Shown here: piece by piece, positions 40,165-50,373 of the stretch
How the letters are laid out: every line of letters begins with the position of its first letter
Numbering within the stretch: the stretch's first letter is position 1
Source of the DNA: Picocystis sp. L7
Lineage: Eukaryota; Chlorophyta; Picocystophyceae; Picocystales; Picocystaceae
Direction: 5' to 3'
DNA: 64,000 bases
NCBI GenBank assembly: GCA_020975725.1
Contig: QXJR01000022.1
Location: 372,001-436,000 of the forward strand
Made by a program: the position numbers and the translations under genes
Notes under the pieces: generated by a model
Database searches by the model: none
Seen by the model: the letters and a program-made list of their open reading frames with translations, nothing else
What the model was told of the DNA's origin: nothing

Positions 40165-40815
40165 ATGGCGCATCCTGTCGCGCGCTCCGCCGCCTCGCCA
40201 TCGCCGATCCGATCGGTTTGCGTGTTCTGCGGATCCAGCCTGGGCACGAGGGAGGGATACCTGGAAGCTGCACGGCAGCTGGGCGTGGCCATCGCCCGTC
40301 GCGAGCAAAGGCTAGTGTATGGCGGCGGAAGCATCGGACTGATGGGAGAAGTGGCGAGGTCGGCTTATGCCAACGGGGGAAAGGTGCTGGGCATCATTCC
40401 AGAAGCTTTGGTAGGCGTGGAGCTGTGCGGTTCGCCGGTGGACGAGGAGATGGTGGTCAAAGATATGCATGAAAGGAAAGCTGCCATGCAAAAAAATTGC
40501 GACGCGTTCGTGGCCTTGCCTGGTGGATTCGGCACCATGGAAGAGCTGCTGGAGATGGTCACCTGGCAGCAACTGGGGTATCACACCAAACCAATCGGAC
40601 TTCTGGATTGCGAAGGATTCTTCGATCTGTTTCTGAAGTTCCTGGACCACATGGTGGCAGAAGGCTTTGTCAGGGAAGAAGCCAGGAAAATTGTGGTCCA
40701 TGGAACCACGCCCGACGAACTCCTGGACAAACTTGAGGTTTACCAACCACCAGAAAGCGTCATCAGTCTGGCAAACCGCGGCGCATTCCACTCGAGAGGA
40801 AGCATGGGACCGTGA
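40165..40815 (+). CDS. LOG: LOG-type cytokinin riboside 5'-monophosphate phosphoribohydrolase
   Basis: The product is 216 residues. RSVCVFCGSSLGTREGYLEA opens the Rossmann fold, GGGSIGLMGEVA binds the substrate phosphate, MHERKAAM is at 101-108 and the signature PGGFGTMEELLEMVTWQQLG at 119-138. This set (R in MHERK, E in GTMEE) is shared by active LOG enzymes, which release free cytokinin bases from riboside monophosphates. A related activity is nucleotide salvage, so a hormone role in an alga is not certain. The start is the first ATG; residues 1-15 are hydrophilic. It converges with lpxB, stops about 95 bp apart. Confidence 0.88.
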   Translation: MAHPVARSAASPSPIRSVCVFCGSSLGTREGYLEAARQLGVAIARREQRLVYGGGSIGLMGEVARSAYANGGKVLGIIPEALVGVELCGSPVDEEMVVKDMHERKAAMQKNCDAFVALPGGFGTMEELLEMVTWQQLGYHTKPIGLLDCEGFFDLFLKFLDHMVAEGFVREEARKIVVHGTTPDELLDKLEVYQPPESVISLANRGAFHSRGSMGP

Positions 40816-40849
40816 GCATGCCTTTGGAACGGCCGTGTGACACGGATGC

Positions 40850-40855
40850 AATAAA
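40850..40855 (+). terminator. AATAAA poly(A) signal of LOG
   Basis: AATAAA lies 35 bp after the LOG stop. Confidence 0.45.
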
Positions 40856-40911
40856 AAACCATCGTTGCAGCGGCCTGGTCCAGGCAGGTTCTGGTTTTGA
40901 GCACGATGATG

Positions 40912-42177
40912 CTATCTGCACAAAGCAAGCACCTCCGCCGCCGCGCGATCGGATGCCCCGGGGCCACCCAACTCTGTTTCCAGCCTGCGATACCCCTCTA
41001 GCTGCTTCTGCAAGGCACCAGGTTCAAACACCCTCGAACCAGGAAGAAGCTTCAGGGCCGCATCGGCGATGCATTGAGCATCTGCATTTTCCTGGATGTA
41101 CTCTGGTACAATCCTCTCCCCCATAATCACGTTCACCAAGGAAACATGCTCAAATTCGATGCGGAGCAGTTTCGCAATGTTTGCAGTCACCTGATCTAAG
41201 CGATACGCTACCACCTGGGGAACGCCCAGCAATGCCAGTTCCACGTTTACGCTTCCGGATTTAGTAAGGGCCAGGTCAGCAGCAGAGAGTGCCACCCGAG
41301 AGTCCCCCCTCCAGAACACGACATGTTGGAGATCCAAACCGACCTCCTTGGCTATCAGCTTCATCCTTTCCTCAAACTCTACATTTACGATAGGTATGAC
41401 AAAGGTCGGAACTTGCTCTACTCCCATTCCTTGCATGACGATGGCTGCTGCACGTGCTAATATTGGCCAGACGTACTTGACCTCCTGCTTCCGGGATGCT
41501 GGCAACAGCACAAGGACAGGTCCATCTGTTTGGATTTCCATCAGCATTCTTGCCTCCGTTTTCGAGGGGGAATCCTTGACCTGATCCACCAGCGGATGTC
41601 CCACGAAGCCAACGTTCCCTCCATGGTCCGCAAAGTGTCGCGATTCTGCAGGAAACACGGAAAGGATCCTGTCCGAATAGTGGCACACAGACCTGGTCCT
41701 GGAATCGCTCCACATCCATTCGTTGGGAGGAATGTAATAGATGCAAGCCACTTTCATTTCCTCCTTTAAGAACTTTTGGAACGGGATGTTGACACCAGGA
41801 TAGTCGATGAGCACGGCCACGTCGGGCCGTTCCTGCTTCACGTGGTCCCGCACAACCCTCTGCAGCTGCAACGAAGGCCAAACGAGAGGAAGGGCCTCCC
41901 ACAAGCCGATCGAAGACATCGAAGCGGTGTCTCCGAGCAGTTTCGCGCCAGCTTCTTCGGCTCGTTTCCCCGCCAGTGCGTCGATGTGCAGCTCCACACC
42001 GCGCTTGCGAGCCAGCTTGCGCAAGGAGCGCACCAAAGAGGCCGCATGTATGTCCGCCATGGTATCTCCCGTGCTAACGAACACCCTTGCGACGCGTTTT
42101 CCCGTCCATTCGCGCGTCGTGGAAGCACGCGCTTTCGTGCGCCATGACAGCTTCGCCTGCGCCATCGCCATCCCCAT
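40912..42177 (-). CDS. lpxB: LpxB-type lipid-A-disaccharide synthase homologue
   Basis: The product is 421 residues from ATG 42177 (in-frame Mets also at 42171 and 42165). RVFVSTGDTMADIHAASLVR matches the LpxB start ('f..aGE.SGD.hga.Li..l'), DVAVLIDYPGVNIPFQKFLK the second block, YYIPPNEWMWSDSR a substrate loop, FVGHPLVDQV, LPASRKQEVKYVWPILARAA, and ALTKSGSVNVELALLGVPQV the C-terminal GT-B motif. LpxB joins two acyl-glucosamines in lipid A synthesis; plants and many algae keep the pathway, probably in mitochondria. The first 30 residues are basic and could be a transit peptide. CCTTTCCAAAGG lies 22-33 bp upstream. Confidence 0.9.
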   Translation of the reverse strand: MGMAMAQAKLSWRTKARASTTREWTGKRVARVFVSTGDTMADIHAASLVRSLRKLARKRGVELHIDALAGKRAEEAGAKLLGDTASMSSIGLWEALPLVWPSLQLQRVVRDHVKQERPDVAVLIDYPGVNIPFQKFLKEEMKVACIYYIPPNEWMWSDSRTRSVCHYSDRILSVFPAESRHFADHGGNVGFVGHPLVDQVKDSPSKTEARMLMEIQTDGPVLVLLPASRKQEVKYVWPILARAAAIVMQGMGVEQVPTFVIPIVNVEFEERMKLIAKEVGLDLQHVVFWRGDSRVALSAADLALTKSGSVNVELALLGVPQVVAYRLDQVTANIAKLLRIEFEHVSLVNVIMGERIVPEYIQENADAQCIADAALKLLPGSRVFEPGALQKQLEGYRRLETELGGPGASDRAAAEVLALCR

Positions 42178-43048
42178 CGGACTGTCCCGATCGATCTTCC
42201 TTTCCAAAGGAAGGATCGATCCAATCGAACCCGCACGGTCTCCCCTTTCCACTTCCCCATGAATTCCTGCTCAAAGACCGCTCAAGGACCGTCGAAAGAC
42301 CGTGTCTGGACAGGACTGGAACCAACATGGAGAGACAAATCTTGGATCGCGAGAACCGCGCTCGTTGAGGTGCAAGGAGAAGCTGGCAGTACCCAGAGGA
42401 AGGTGCGGCGTTGATTCCTCGGTTTCTTGCCGTTGGACGCGGATGGAAGCCACGCCTTACAGAACGCGCGGCGTTTTCCCCCGAGATCGGTGGGGACATG
42501 GCACGATGGAGATGGATTCGTGGACGGCCTACCGTTTCGATGGGAAGGAAGCCGTTCGTTGGCCGGAAGAGAACGGAGTGGTAAAGGCACCTTGGTGCTT
42601 GTGGTTTCTACGTCCTGGTCCGACCCTATCCCTACCAGAGCAGAATTGACAGGACATGGCACCACCATCCACATAGACCAATCTTGGTGCAGGATGCATG
42701 ACACGCCACGTATTCGCCCGTGTGCACGGCGATGCGCGATGCTTCGCCCGATCGCTTCTCAAGCGGGTGAATCAAGCTCGCGTGTGGTTGCGTTCCGTTC
42801 TCCTCGCTCGGTGTCCTCGCGCCTTATCCGGAGGCGACCTCCACGCACCTCTTTCCGACACGAAATCCTAAACTCGAGGTTAACCCGATCCCTTTCCCTT
42901 TCCCTCTCCCGATTCGTGGATGGTTTCTTTCGATTAACTTCGGGACCCGAAGCCCAGGCCCCCTCCTCCACCCACCCGGGCCATGAAATTAACCGACGAG
43001 TTAAGTTATCCGAAGGATCTGGGAAGACGCCATTTCGCGCGTTCGGCG
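42178..43048. promoter_or_regulatory. Divergent spacer with CCTTTCCAAAGG and TTAAC motifs
   Basis: This spacer lies between starts at 42177 (minus) and 43049 (plus). CCTTTCCAAAGG at 42199-42210 is close to lpxB. GGTTAACCCG at 42878-42887 and two further TTAAC copies (about 42934 and 42990) precede the plus gene. Confidence 0.5.
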
Positions 43049-45267
43049 ATGGCGCATGCGCGCGCTTCTTCGCGCGTTTTCGCTTCGAAACCCGCGGAGG
43101 AGTCCGTCTCGAGGAAGCAGAAGAGACCGAACCAGGCGTGGAAGGCAGCCTTGGCCGCTGCGATGTCGATGGTGCGTCGCCAAGGAAGGAAACGGCGAGG
43201 ACGAAGACGACACGTGACGAGGCGAAACGCGTGCTGCGATGGCGGAAGCGCAGCACGAGGGTTTTCTGACGATGGAAACGAAACGTACGCGACGGGAACG
43301 ATCCGACGGATCCGACGGATGCCTCCACGAACGCGACACGTCGAGACGAACAGGCCGTGCAGACCCAACGTGGACTGCCGGCGGATGCCGCGACGGCCTT
43401 GATCAGGCCTTACGACGAGAGCCAGCAGCTGGAACGCGCCATGCGAGACGAACTCAGGCGAGAGACAGGCAAAGACATCGAAATTGCCGTGCGAAAGACC
43501 GCACCGCGCACCAAGGCCACCGTCGGGAAGTCGAAGCCGATGGAGAACGGAGACGATGAAGCCAAGCTTCAAGCCATGCAAAAGGCACTCGACGAGGCCG
43601 AAGCCAAACTGCGAGCGCAAGAGAAAGCTACGACCGTGGTGGAAGGAACGAAACCAGAGGTGGAGAGCGAAGAAACGTCGCCAGTGGGAGTGGTGAACAG
43701 CATTGGGATCGTAGGCATTGGACTGGTGGGAGGAGCCTATTTCCTGCAACGCAATGAAAAGGAGGAGACGGTCAGATCATTGGAAGAAGAAAAGTCCCTC
43801 GTCATGAAAGCTGTGGAGGCCGAGAAAAAGTCCAGCGAGTCGCTACAGGCAGCTCTTGCCAAGGAAAGAGATCTCTCTCAGAAGCTCCGAGACGAATCCG
43901 CGGCAGCGTTGCAGGCCTCTCAGAGGTCCATCCAAGCAGAGAGGCAAAACGCTGAGGCCATCAAAAGGGAGAAAGAAGCTACTGCACGTGCTCTTTCGGC
44001 AGAGCAGGCGCTAGCAGAGGCCTTGGCCAAGGAACGGGACGCGAATCGGAATGCCCTCGAAGCGGAAAAAATTGCGAGGTATGCCGCTGAGGCTGAAGCA
44101 AAGGAAAACAACCGTGAAATCGAAAGCATCATGCAAACTTTGGAGCAAGAGCGAGGTTTGATACGTAAAGTGGGCACCAAGGCCATGGAAGAGAAGGCAG
44201 CAGCGGATGAGCAGAAAATGGCTGCTGCCGAAGCGAACGTAAAAGCGGCCAAATCAGAAATGGAAGCCAAAGAACTTTCTGCAGCCATCGAGGAAGCCCG
44301 TGAGACAAACAATGATCTGGAAAAGAAGCTCAACACGGCAGAAGCACAAGCCAATCTTGTAGTGAAGGTGGGTGAACGCACCATCCAAGTACAGGAAGCG
44401 ATGGCTGAAATGAGACGTAGAGCTGGAGAGCAAGCCCTGGAAACTGCTCGCATTGCCAGGGAAGCTCAAGAACAAAGGGAGAAGGCTGATCGAGAGCTTG
44501 AAGCTGCTACTCAGGTTTTGGAAGCTGAACGCTCGCTCATTGCAAGGTTGAACGCGGAAGTCGAGGACGGACACAAGAAGATCGAGGAACAGAGAGCCAT
44601 TGCACAGAAGCTGGCGGCGGAGCTTGACGATGCTAAAGCAAAAGCCAGAGAAGAACAGGTCGCTGCTGAAAAATCTATTGCCAATGCCAACAGTAGGCTT
44701 GCAGAGATGGAGTCTGAACTGGCGACGGAGAAAAACAAGTCAGAGGGACTTCAATCAGATATTGCGCAGATGAGAGCACATATGGAGTCTTTGAAAGAGC
44801 AGCTTCACCGAGCAAGCGATGACTTGGAAGTTGAGCAAGATCGTACGAGACAAGCCATGGAAGGCTTGCAGAAATCCCTTTCAGAAGAGAAGAGATCTGC
44901 CCAGACTGCAAAGCTATTGGCCCAAAAGGCTCAGGAAGAAGTGTCTAATCTGCGCAGAGAGCTTGCTACGGTCACTGCAGAGGTTGGGGAACTGCAGAGA
45001 GAGAAGCAGGTTCAAGATGAAGAGCTTGACCGCGAGAGGAAGAGCAGGGCAAGCGCAGAAGAGGCTCAGGAGAAGGCTGAGGTTGCCCTAGCGAAGATGA
45101 TGAAAGCTGCAACGGAGGCCACCAAACGTGCCAGTGCCGTTGCTGAGAGGGCAAACATGGTGGAGAAGGATGTGAAAAAATACTTGGAAGCAATGGAATC
45201 CAAAAGCGGCATAGACAAAGATACCATTCCAGAGCCAATGAAACCAAATGCACCTTCCCGTTCTTGA
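43049..45267 (+). CDS. Membrane-tethered long coiled-coil protein, two exons
   Basis: Exon 1 is 43049-43171 (41 codons) and exon 2 is 43363-45267, phase 0, 675 residues. The N-terminus MAHARASSRVFASKPAEESV is rich in A, R, S and K and leads to WKAALAAAMSM, resembling a transit or signal region. One hydrophobic helix, VGVVNSIGIVGIGLVGGAYF, lies at about residues 149-169. The remaining 500 residues are an uninterrupted coiled coil rich in E, K, A and Q. This layout (one anchor and a long rod) recalls tethers such as MFP1 or golgins, but I see no family-specific motif. Which membrane holds it is unknown; the plastid is a guess from the N-terminus. Confidence 0.6.
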
Positions 45268-45492
45268 TCGAGGTTGATTTGATGTGCTTTGGGTGCAGGT
45301 ACGTTGCAGAAGCTTTGTAGAGCTGCTATATTCAAAGCTCTGTAGGGCATCTGCTAGTTTTATCAATCGGAAAAAACCACATATGTAAAGGAAGTTCCAC
45401 TGCATCATGGCCGCCTCGTAGAAAAATCTCGCCATGCAGTAGTGCTCTGGCAGAGGGAAATGGTCCTGGAACATCTCTGATGCGAGTGCAGA

Positions 45493-46983
45493 TTAGTGTG
45501 ACTCGCGGGATCCTGGCTCGTGCTGATAAAGTGCTGCACGTCCCGAGAGGCCTTCCTTTATTTCGTGGTTTGGGTCCTCGGGCCCATCCAAAATAAGGCC
45601 CTTGTATGTGCGCATGCTCAAAAACTCAGCAGCATTTGCAGCTTGTATTCCTCTGTTCCCAGTGAGCGAGAGTCCCCTGTCCTTCACAACCGACTGAAGT
45701 TTAGTCTCCATGTCAAGCTGAGCTAGTTCTTGCGGCGCTGGTTCCATCAGCTCCCTACCTGACGATTCATGATGGCTTGCTCTTTCTCCTGCACTGCCCT
45801 CTTGGTCGGCTTCGTTGACCAGACTAAGCCCAAACCTATATTTGCCTGTCCAGACCGTGTCTGTGAATGCCAGTTCTGCTTCGTACGTGGTGATGACGGG
45901 TGCGTAGTACTGTTTGCTGTCCACCAGACAGGTGTACGGGCATGCCACGAGCACGAACACGTCTACTTCGGGGAAATTGGCCAGTTTCGCCGGAGCCACA
46001 CGACTCATGACGAACACATACACGGTTTTGTTTGCGTTTTGGGCCATCTTTTCCACCCTCTTCACCGTGCTTCTGGTTTCAGCATCTGCCACGCTTTCGA
46101 CCGCCACGCCCACCACTTGGGCAAGTTTGGCCTTTTCCACGAAGAAGTGCCGCCTTCGTACAGCCTGAGTGGCGTCTGCAGGCATTCGAGTCACTTGATC
46201 TTCCTTTGGATCCCATCTCCACGCACTCTGAAAGGTATACTGCATCTGCAACGCACGCAGTTCTTCGTCTTCCTCTCCCAACCAGACCAGGTGGCCATTT
46301 TCCGTGCCATCGTCCCCGTCGTCCATCGTCCAAGACAGGCTTCCGCTGCTCTTCCAATGTGGCTCTCCGTTTCGATCGACGTGTCTCTTCATAATGATTG
46401 CGCGAAGGCTGTGCAGCTTCTCTTCGAGCATCGTCGCGACGCGCATCCAACGCCAGCCGACGCCCACCACGATGGGCCTTGGTTCGGCACTGCCTTGGTC
46501 GACCTCCTGCGCTCGGACGCGCTCGCAGGCGCATCGTGCGGCCTCCAGGAGCCTCTCATGCCAACTGGCAGACAGAGGAGGTGCCACGTGGATCACGTGG
46601 ATGCCACGTGGACGCGTGCGACAGGACGGTCCCACGTGGACCAGCAGTTCGCTGTCGGCGTGGTCGGCCGCCAAGGCGTCTTCGCAGCACCTGGATCGCG
46701 TGGATGAGAGCAAGAGGAACACCTGCGCGTCCGGGACTCCCTTTCCGACCATCTGACGCGTGATGCGACGCGCCAGGGATGCGCTCCTCGGCCACAGCTC
46801 GCGCGGCAGCTGCACGGACACCCGTCGGCGATCCAGCTCCCAGGCCCGTGCGGCCACTTCCGCCGCGAATTCGTCTTCTTCGTTCGTCCGACCGTCTTCT
46901 CCCTTCGTCTCCTCCTTCGCGAGGACCGTCGACGTGGCCATGGCGTCCTCGTTTGTGCGTGGTTCCGCCTCCATCGCGTCCAT
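45493..46983 (-). CDS. DPH2: DPH2, diphthamide biosynthesis radical enzyme subunit
   Basis: The product is 496 residues. The first cluster region RCCEDALAADHADSELLVHV then GPSCR matches 'CC.D..aA.H...d.vVHyG..C'. The second block has VYVFVMSRVAPAKLANFPEV, and the third FVLVACPYTCLVDSKQYYAP then VITTYEAELAF, the characteristic Dph2 'CP....d...y..PviT.yEl..a'. Dph1-Dph2 transfers an aminocarboxypropyl group to a histidine of elongation factor 2 using a 4Fe-4S cluster. ATG 46983 is preferred; an upstream Met at 47025 lies in GC-rich spacer. It faces RPN6 divergently across about 1.05 kb. Confidence 0.85.
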   Translation of the reverse strand: MDAMEAEPRTNEDAMATSTVLAKEETKGEDGRTNEEDEFAAEVAARAWELDRRRVSVQLPRELWPRSASLARRITRQMVGKGVPDAQVFLLLSSTRSRCCEDALAADHADSELLVHVGPSCRTRPRGIHVIHVAPPLSASWHERLLEAARCACERVRAQEVDQGSAEPRPIVVGVGWRWMRVATMLEEKLHSLRAIIMKRHVDRNGEPHWKSSGSLSWTMDDGDDGTENGHLVWLGEEDEELRALQMQYTFQSAWRWDPKEDQVTRMPADATQAVRRRHFFVEKAKLAQVVGVAVESVADAETRSTVKRVEKMAQNANKTVYVFVMSRVAPAKLANFPEVDVFVLVACPYTCLVDSKQYYAPVITTYEAELAFTDTVWTGKYRFGLSLVNEADQEGSAGERASHHESSGRELMEPAPQELAQLDMETKLQSVVKDRGLSLTGNRGIQAANAAEFLSMRTYKGLILDGPEDPNHEIKEGLSGRAALYQHEPGSRESH

Positions 46984-47546
46984 GCCCACGCTTCTCGCAC
47001 CGTTTCCTTTCGGGCTCCAACACAAGGGCTTCGTCCTCGGTTTCGATCCCGACTCGCTCCCGGGTCTCCGGTTCCATTACCCCCGAGGGATGCGAAATCG
47101 AACCGGGAACGGCGGGGAGGTCCTCCGGTCCACCCGGTTTGGAGAAGATACTCCCATCCATGCGAGGAGGTTGGGAGTCTGGGAGGGCATCCGAATGGGT
47201 CATCCCTGTGCAGGTTGAAGTGTGGCGCATGAAATGCATGGGACACGGCAGCACTGCCTCACCCGGACGGACGTGTTCCACGGGAGGGTCAGAAAGGTGT
47301 GGGAGAGACGAGCGTGGACGCTCGCTGCTGCTTTTTCGGATTCGTGGGACCGCCAGGGATCTTCGGAGCACGGCCAGCTGTGGCACCCATGCACTTCCCA
47401 TTGGGACCTGTTGCGGCGACTCGCCTGCGGTTCCGTTTGGAAGGGTCGTCCCAGGCAGCAGTGCATTGCCGCTTGATCTCGATCCATCTCAAACCACCCC
47501 AGGAAGGAAGATATTGAGAGACCTGGGTCCAGGGATCCCTCTGTGG

Positions 47547-47576
47547 GAGTTTCTTCTCTATTGGGAGAAGAAACTC
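47547..47576. repeat. Perfect 12-bp inverted repeat of the GAGAAGAAACTC element
   Basis: GAGTTTCTTCTC at 47547-47558 and GAGAAGAAACTC at 47565-47576 are perfect reverse complements separated by 6 bp (TATTGG). They could form a hairpin or bind a dimeric factor. Confidence 0.7.
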
Positions 47577-47884
47577 TATCATGCAGGCAGGCAGGGACGA
47601 CGGTCCCGAACGGACCGGCTGGTGCCGGACTCTTGATAGGTCGCACGAATGCGACCTCGGATACTTCACATGCAGGAGTGAATCGATCGATTACATGCTC
47701 AAAAGCCGCCACCAAGCACCCCCGCCATCAAGACGCTCGTCCATTGGATCCATCGGCCGAACCCTGTCGGTTCAGACCGACCCACCAGCCCAAGGGAATC
47801 CTCACTCCATTGAGGATCATCTGTTTTTAGAAGACGATTCGGTCCAAGGTCCGTCCCGACCCTCCCCCTGGGCCCATGATCCAG

Positions 47885-47897
47885 GGAGTTTCTTCTC
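47885..47897 (-). promoter_or_regulatory. GAGAAGAAACTCC element (RPN6 gene)
   Basis: GGAGTTTCTTCTC on the plus strand is the reverse complement of the element, 140-152 bp upstream of ATG 48037. Confidence 0.5.
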
Positions 47898-48036
47898 CAA
47901 GGATTTCCCCTGAGGACCCAGGAGCAGGCGGTGGCCGATCGCGAACCAAAGCACGTGCGCGCGATCGTGCCAAGGCCACGCCTGGACGCGGATCGGAAGC
48001 GCAGCAGGACGAGTCCCAGGGTGGGAGACGGAGACG

Positions 48037-49429
48037 ATGGAAGAGAGGGTGGACGAGGCGATGCAGGTGGGAAAAGAAAGACCGGTGGAAGCCGAAGAGG
48101 AACTGCGAGCCTTGGCCATCGACGGTGAAGCAGGGGATGCCGACGCGATCAAGGCCAAAGAACAAGCCATCGCCGCGATCGTCGAGTCCCTCGCCGAAAG
48201 AGGGGATGCAGATGGACTTCGAAAACTCATGCACGACCTCAGGCCGCTCTACGCCAAGATCGCGAAAGCGAAGACCGCGAAGATCGTGCGACAAGTCATC
48301 GACGCCATCGCCAAAGTTCCAGGAACCAAACCACTGCAGGTGCGCCTTCGGAGATGCGATCGAACGAAGCGAGGGAGGAACGTTGAGAACAGGGAAATAG
48401 ATGGGAGCGTGAGGAAGAAAACGGAAGCGGAACGGAGGGACTGACCGTGGATGCGGACGGAAACGAACGCACGTGCAGGTGGAAGTGTGCAAGGAACAAG
48501 CGGAGTGGGCGAGGAGCGAGAAGAGAACCTTCCTACGACAGAGGATCGAGGCGAGGCTTGTCAACCTGTACCTGGAAACCAAGGAGTTCACGGCCGCATT
48601 GGAACTCATCCAAAAGCTGCTCACGGAAGTGAAGCGACTCGACGACAAGCTCCTGTTGGTGGACATCCATCTGCTCGAAAGCAGGATCCACCACGCCTTG
48701 AGGAACCTACCCAAGGCCAAAGCCGCGCTCACAGCAGCACGAACCGCTGCAAACTCGATCTACGTACCGCCGGCCACGCAGTCCTCCATCGACAGCCAAT
48801 CGGGTGTGCTCCACGCCGAGGAGAAGGATTACAAGACGGCGTACAGCTACTTTTTCGAAGCGTTCGAGCAGCAGAGCTCCCTGGACGATCCCAGGGCCAT
48901 CTTGTCCTTGAAGTACATGCTCCTCTCCAAGATCATGTGCAATCAAGCGGACGATGTAGCCAACATCATCAGTTCCAAGGGGGGTCTCAAGTACCAAGGG
49001 GTGGATGTGGAAGCCATGCAAGCCGTGGCTACTTCCTACACGAAACGGAGCTTGCACGAGTTCGAAAAGTCACTCAAGGACTACGAGGCACAGCTAGGGG
49101 AGGATCCCATCATCCACAATCACCTGAACTCTCTGTATAACACACTCCTAGAGCAGAACCTGTGTCGCTTGATTGAGCCGTACTCGAGGGTGGAGATCGC
49201 GCACCTTGCACAGAGGATCGAGCTTCCTGAGAAGCAGGTGGAGGTCAAGCTGTCTCAGATGATCCTGGACAAGGTCATCGACGGGACTTTGGATCAAGGC
49301 GCAGGTTGCTTGATCATATTCGACGAAATTCCGCCCAACAGCTTGTACCCGGAGGCGATCGATACGATGAAGAACATGGAGGGCGTGGTCGCAAGTTTAT
49401 TCCGGAAGAGTGAGAAGTTGGCCGCATGA
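48037..49429 (+). CDS. PSMD11: RPN6/PSMD11, 26S proteasome lid subunit, two exons
   Basis: Exon 1 is 48037-48339 and exon 2 is 48479-49429, phase 0, 417 residues (animal PSMD11 is 422). After an acidic start come the helical repeats, including LLLVDIHLLESRIHHALRNL, PKAKAALTAARTAANSIYVP and LHAEEKDYKTAYSYFFEAFE, which are diagnostic of Rpn6. The PCI domain ends with RVEIAHLAQRIELPEKQVEV then KLSQMILDKVIDGTLDQGAG. Rpn6 clamps the lid to the core particle. Exon 1 carries the 'EE.L..L' helix and exon 2 begins VEVCKEQAEWARSEKRTFLR. The downstream minus gene ends 52 bp away. Confidence 0.93.
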
Positions 49430-49481
49430 GTCGTGAGAGAGGGAGGTCAAGCCTGCCATCTCTCGGGTAGGTTGCGTCCAT

Positions 49482-50156
49482 TTATGACAGGATCTTTTCG
49501 AGTTCTTGGTACTTCTCGGATTCTTTCGTTTCCGCGCCATCTACATCGCTGCCTGCTTGTTTTAGCACCGCGACGACCTCTTTGGATTTTTCCAGCACGT
49601 CCTCCGGCACGGCGTCCAGCACCTGGTTCAGGTTGTCCCGTCCCTGGAGGATTGCATCCACGGCCTTGGGCGAGGCTCCTTGTTCCGGTGTTTTTCGTAT
49701 GTCTCGCAGCATTTCCGAGTCTGCTTTGTCCACCGCACGCAAGGCTTGTTCCACGAGATCGTCCACTTCGCTTCTCCCGTTCGCCTGTCCGAACTCGGCG
49801 ACGGCTCGCAGGTCGTCTCGCAAGGTGGCGAAGGGCCCTTCCCTGAGCTGCGCTCGACCCAGCACGAGCCTCTCGTGATCTTCCTGCACGAACTCGGCCA
49901 GCAGGTCCATCTGTTCCACGCAAAGCAGCAACGGCACCACGTAGCTGTCCAGCGGATCGCGCGGTTTGCGCCGGATGAACCTCGACATCCCACGTTCCAC
50001 GTCGAACACCGGCTTCGCAGGTGCGCCTGGTGCCCACAGGACGGACCATGCGCCCAACGAGAGCTTCATCATGTCCCTTCGACGTGCATGGACGGTCCCA
50101 GCAGCGCTCGTGGGACGCATCCGTGCGGCCATTCGCGTGGCCACGCGCGACGTCAT
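49482..50156 (-). CDS. DUF7880-like helical protein, probably plastid
   Basis: The product is 224 residues. The first ~50 are Arg/Ala/Ser-rich with a hydrophobic stretch (MMKLSLGAWSVLWAPGAPA), resembling a bipartite transit peptide. The mature part begins FDVERGMSRFIRRKPRDPLD and continues SYVVPLLLCVEQMDLLAEFV and REGPFATLRDDLRAVAEFGQ; it is all-helical. I relate it to the plant DUF7880 group of thylakoid proteins on this 'RRKPRDPLDSYV.pll' block, from memory and unconfirmed. Function is unknown. A CCTTTTTGAAAAGG element lies 34-47 bp upstream, and the 5S rRNA gene starts 218 bp upstream on the other strand. Confidence 0.55.
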   Translation of the reverse strand: MTSRVATRMAARMRPTSAAGTVHARRRDMMKLSLGAWSVLWAPGAPAKPVFDVERGMSRFIRRKPRDPLDSYVVPLLLCVEQMDLLAEFVQEDHERLVLGRAQLREGPFATLRDDLRAVAEFGQANGRSEVDDLVEQALRAVDKADSEMLRDIRKTPEQGASPKAVDAILQGRDNLNQVLDAVPEDVLEKSKEVVAVLKQAGSDVDGAETKESEKYQELEKILS

Positions 50157-50373
50157 GGCGGTTCGCTGGTGTGTCGATCGGTTCTCTTCCCTTTTTGAAA
50201 AGGAAAGGTTCCCGGTTCGTTTGGGGATCGAACCCGAGGAATGCCCGGGAGGTCCGATCGGAACCCACCACCCCTTCCTTCTCCGTCGATGGTTCACTCG
50301 CGACGAAACGGACCAGGGCCATCCTCCCGACCCTCTGCTGAGATCTAAATTGCCCGGGATTTCAATCTTCGTC

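Larger units (their letters stand above)
46984..48036. promoter_or_regulatory. Divergent DPH2/RPN6 spacer with three GAGAAGAAACTC copies
   Basis: This spacer contains the inverted pair at 47547-47576 and a third copy at 47885-47897, 140-152 bp upstream of the RPN6 ATG. No protein-coding gene is recognised in the overlapping frames. Confidence 0.55.
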
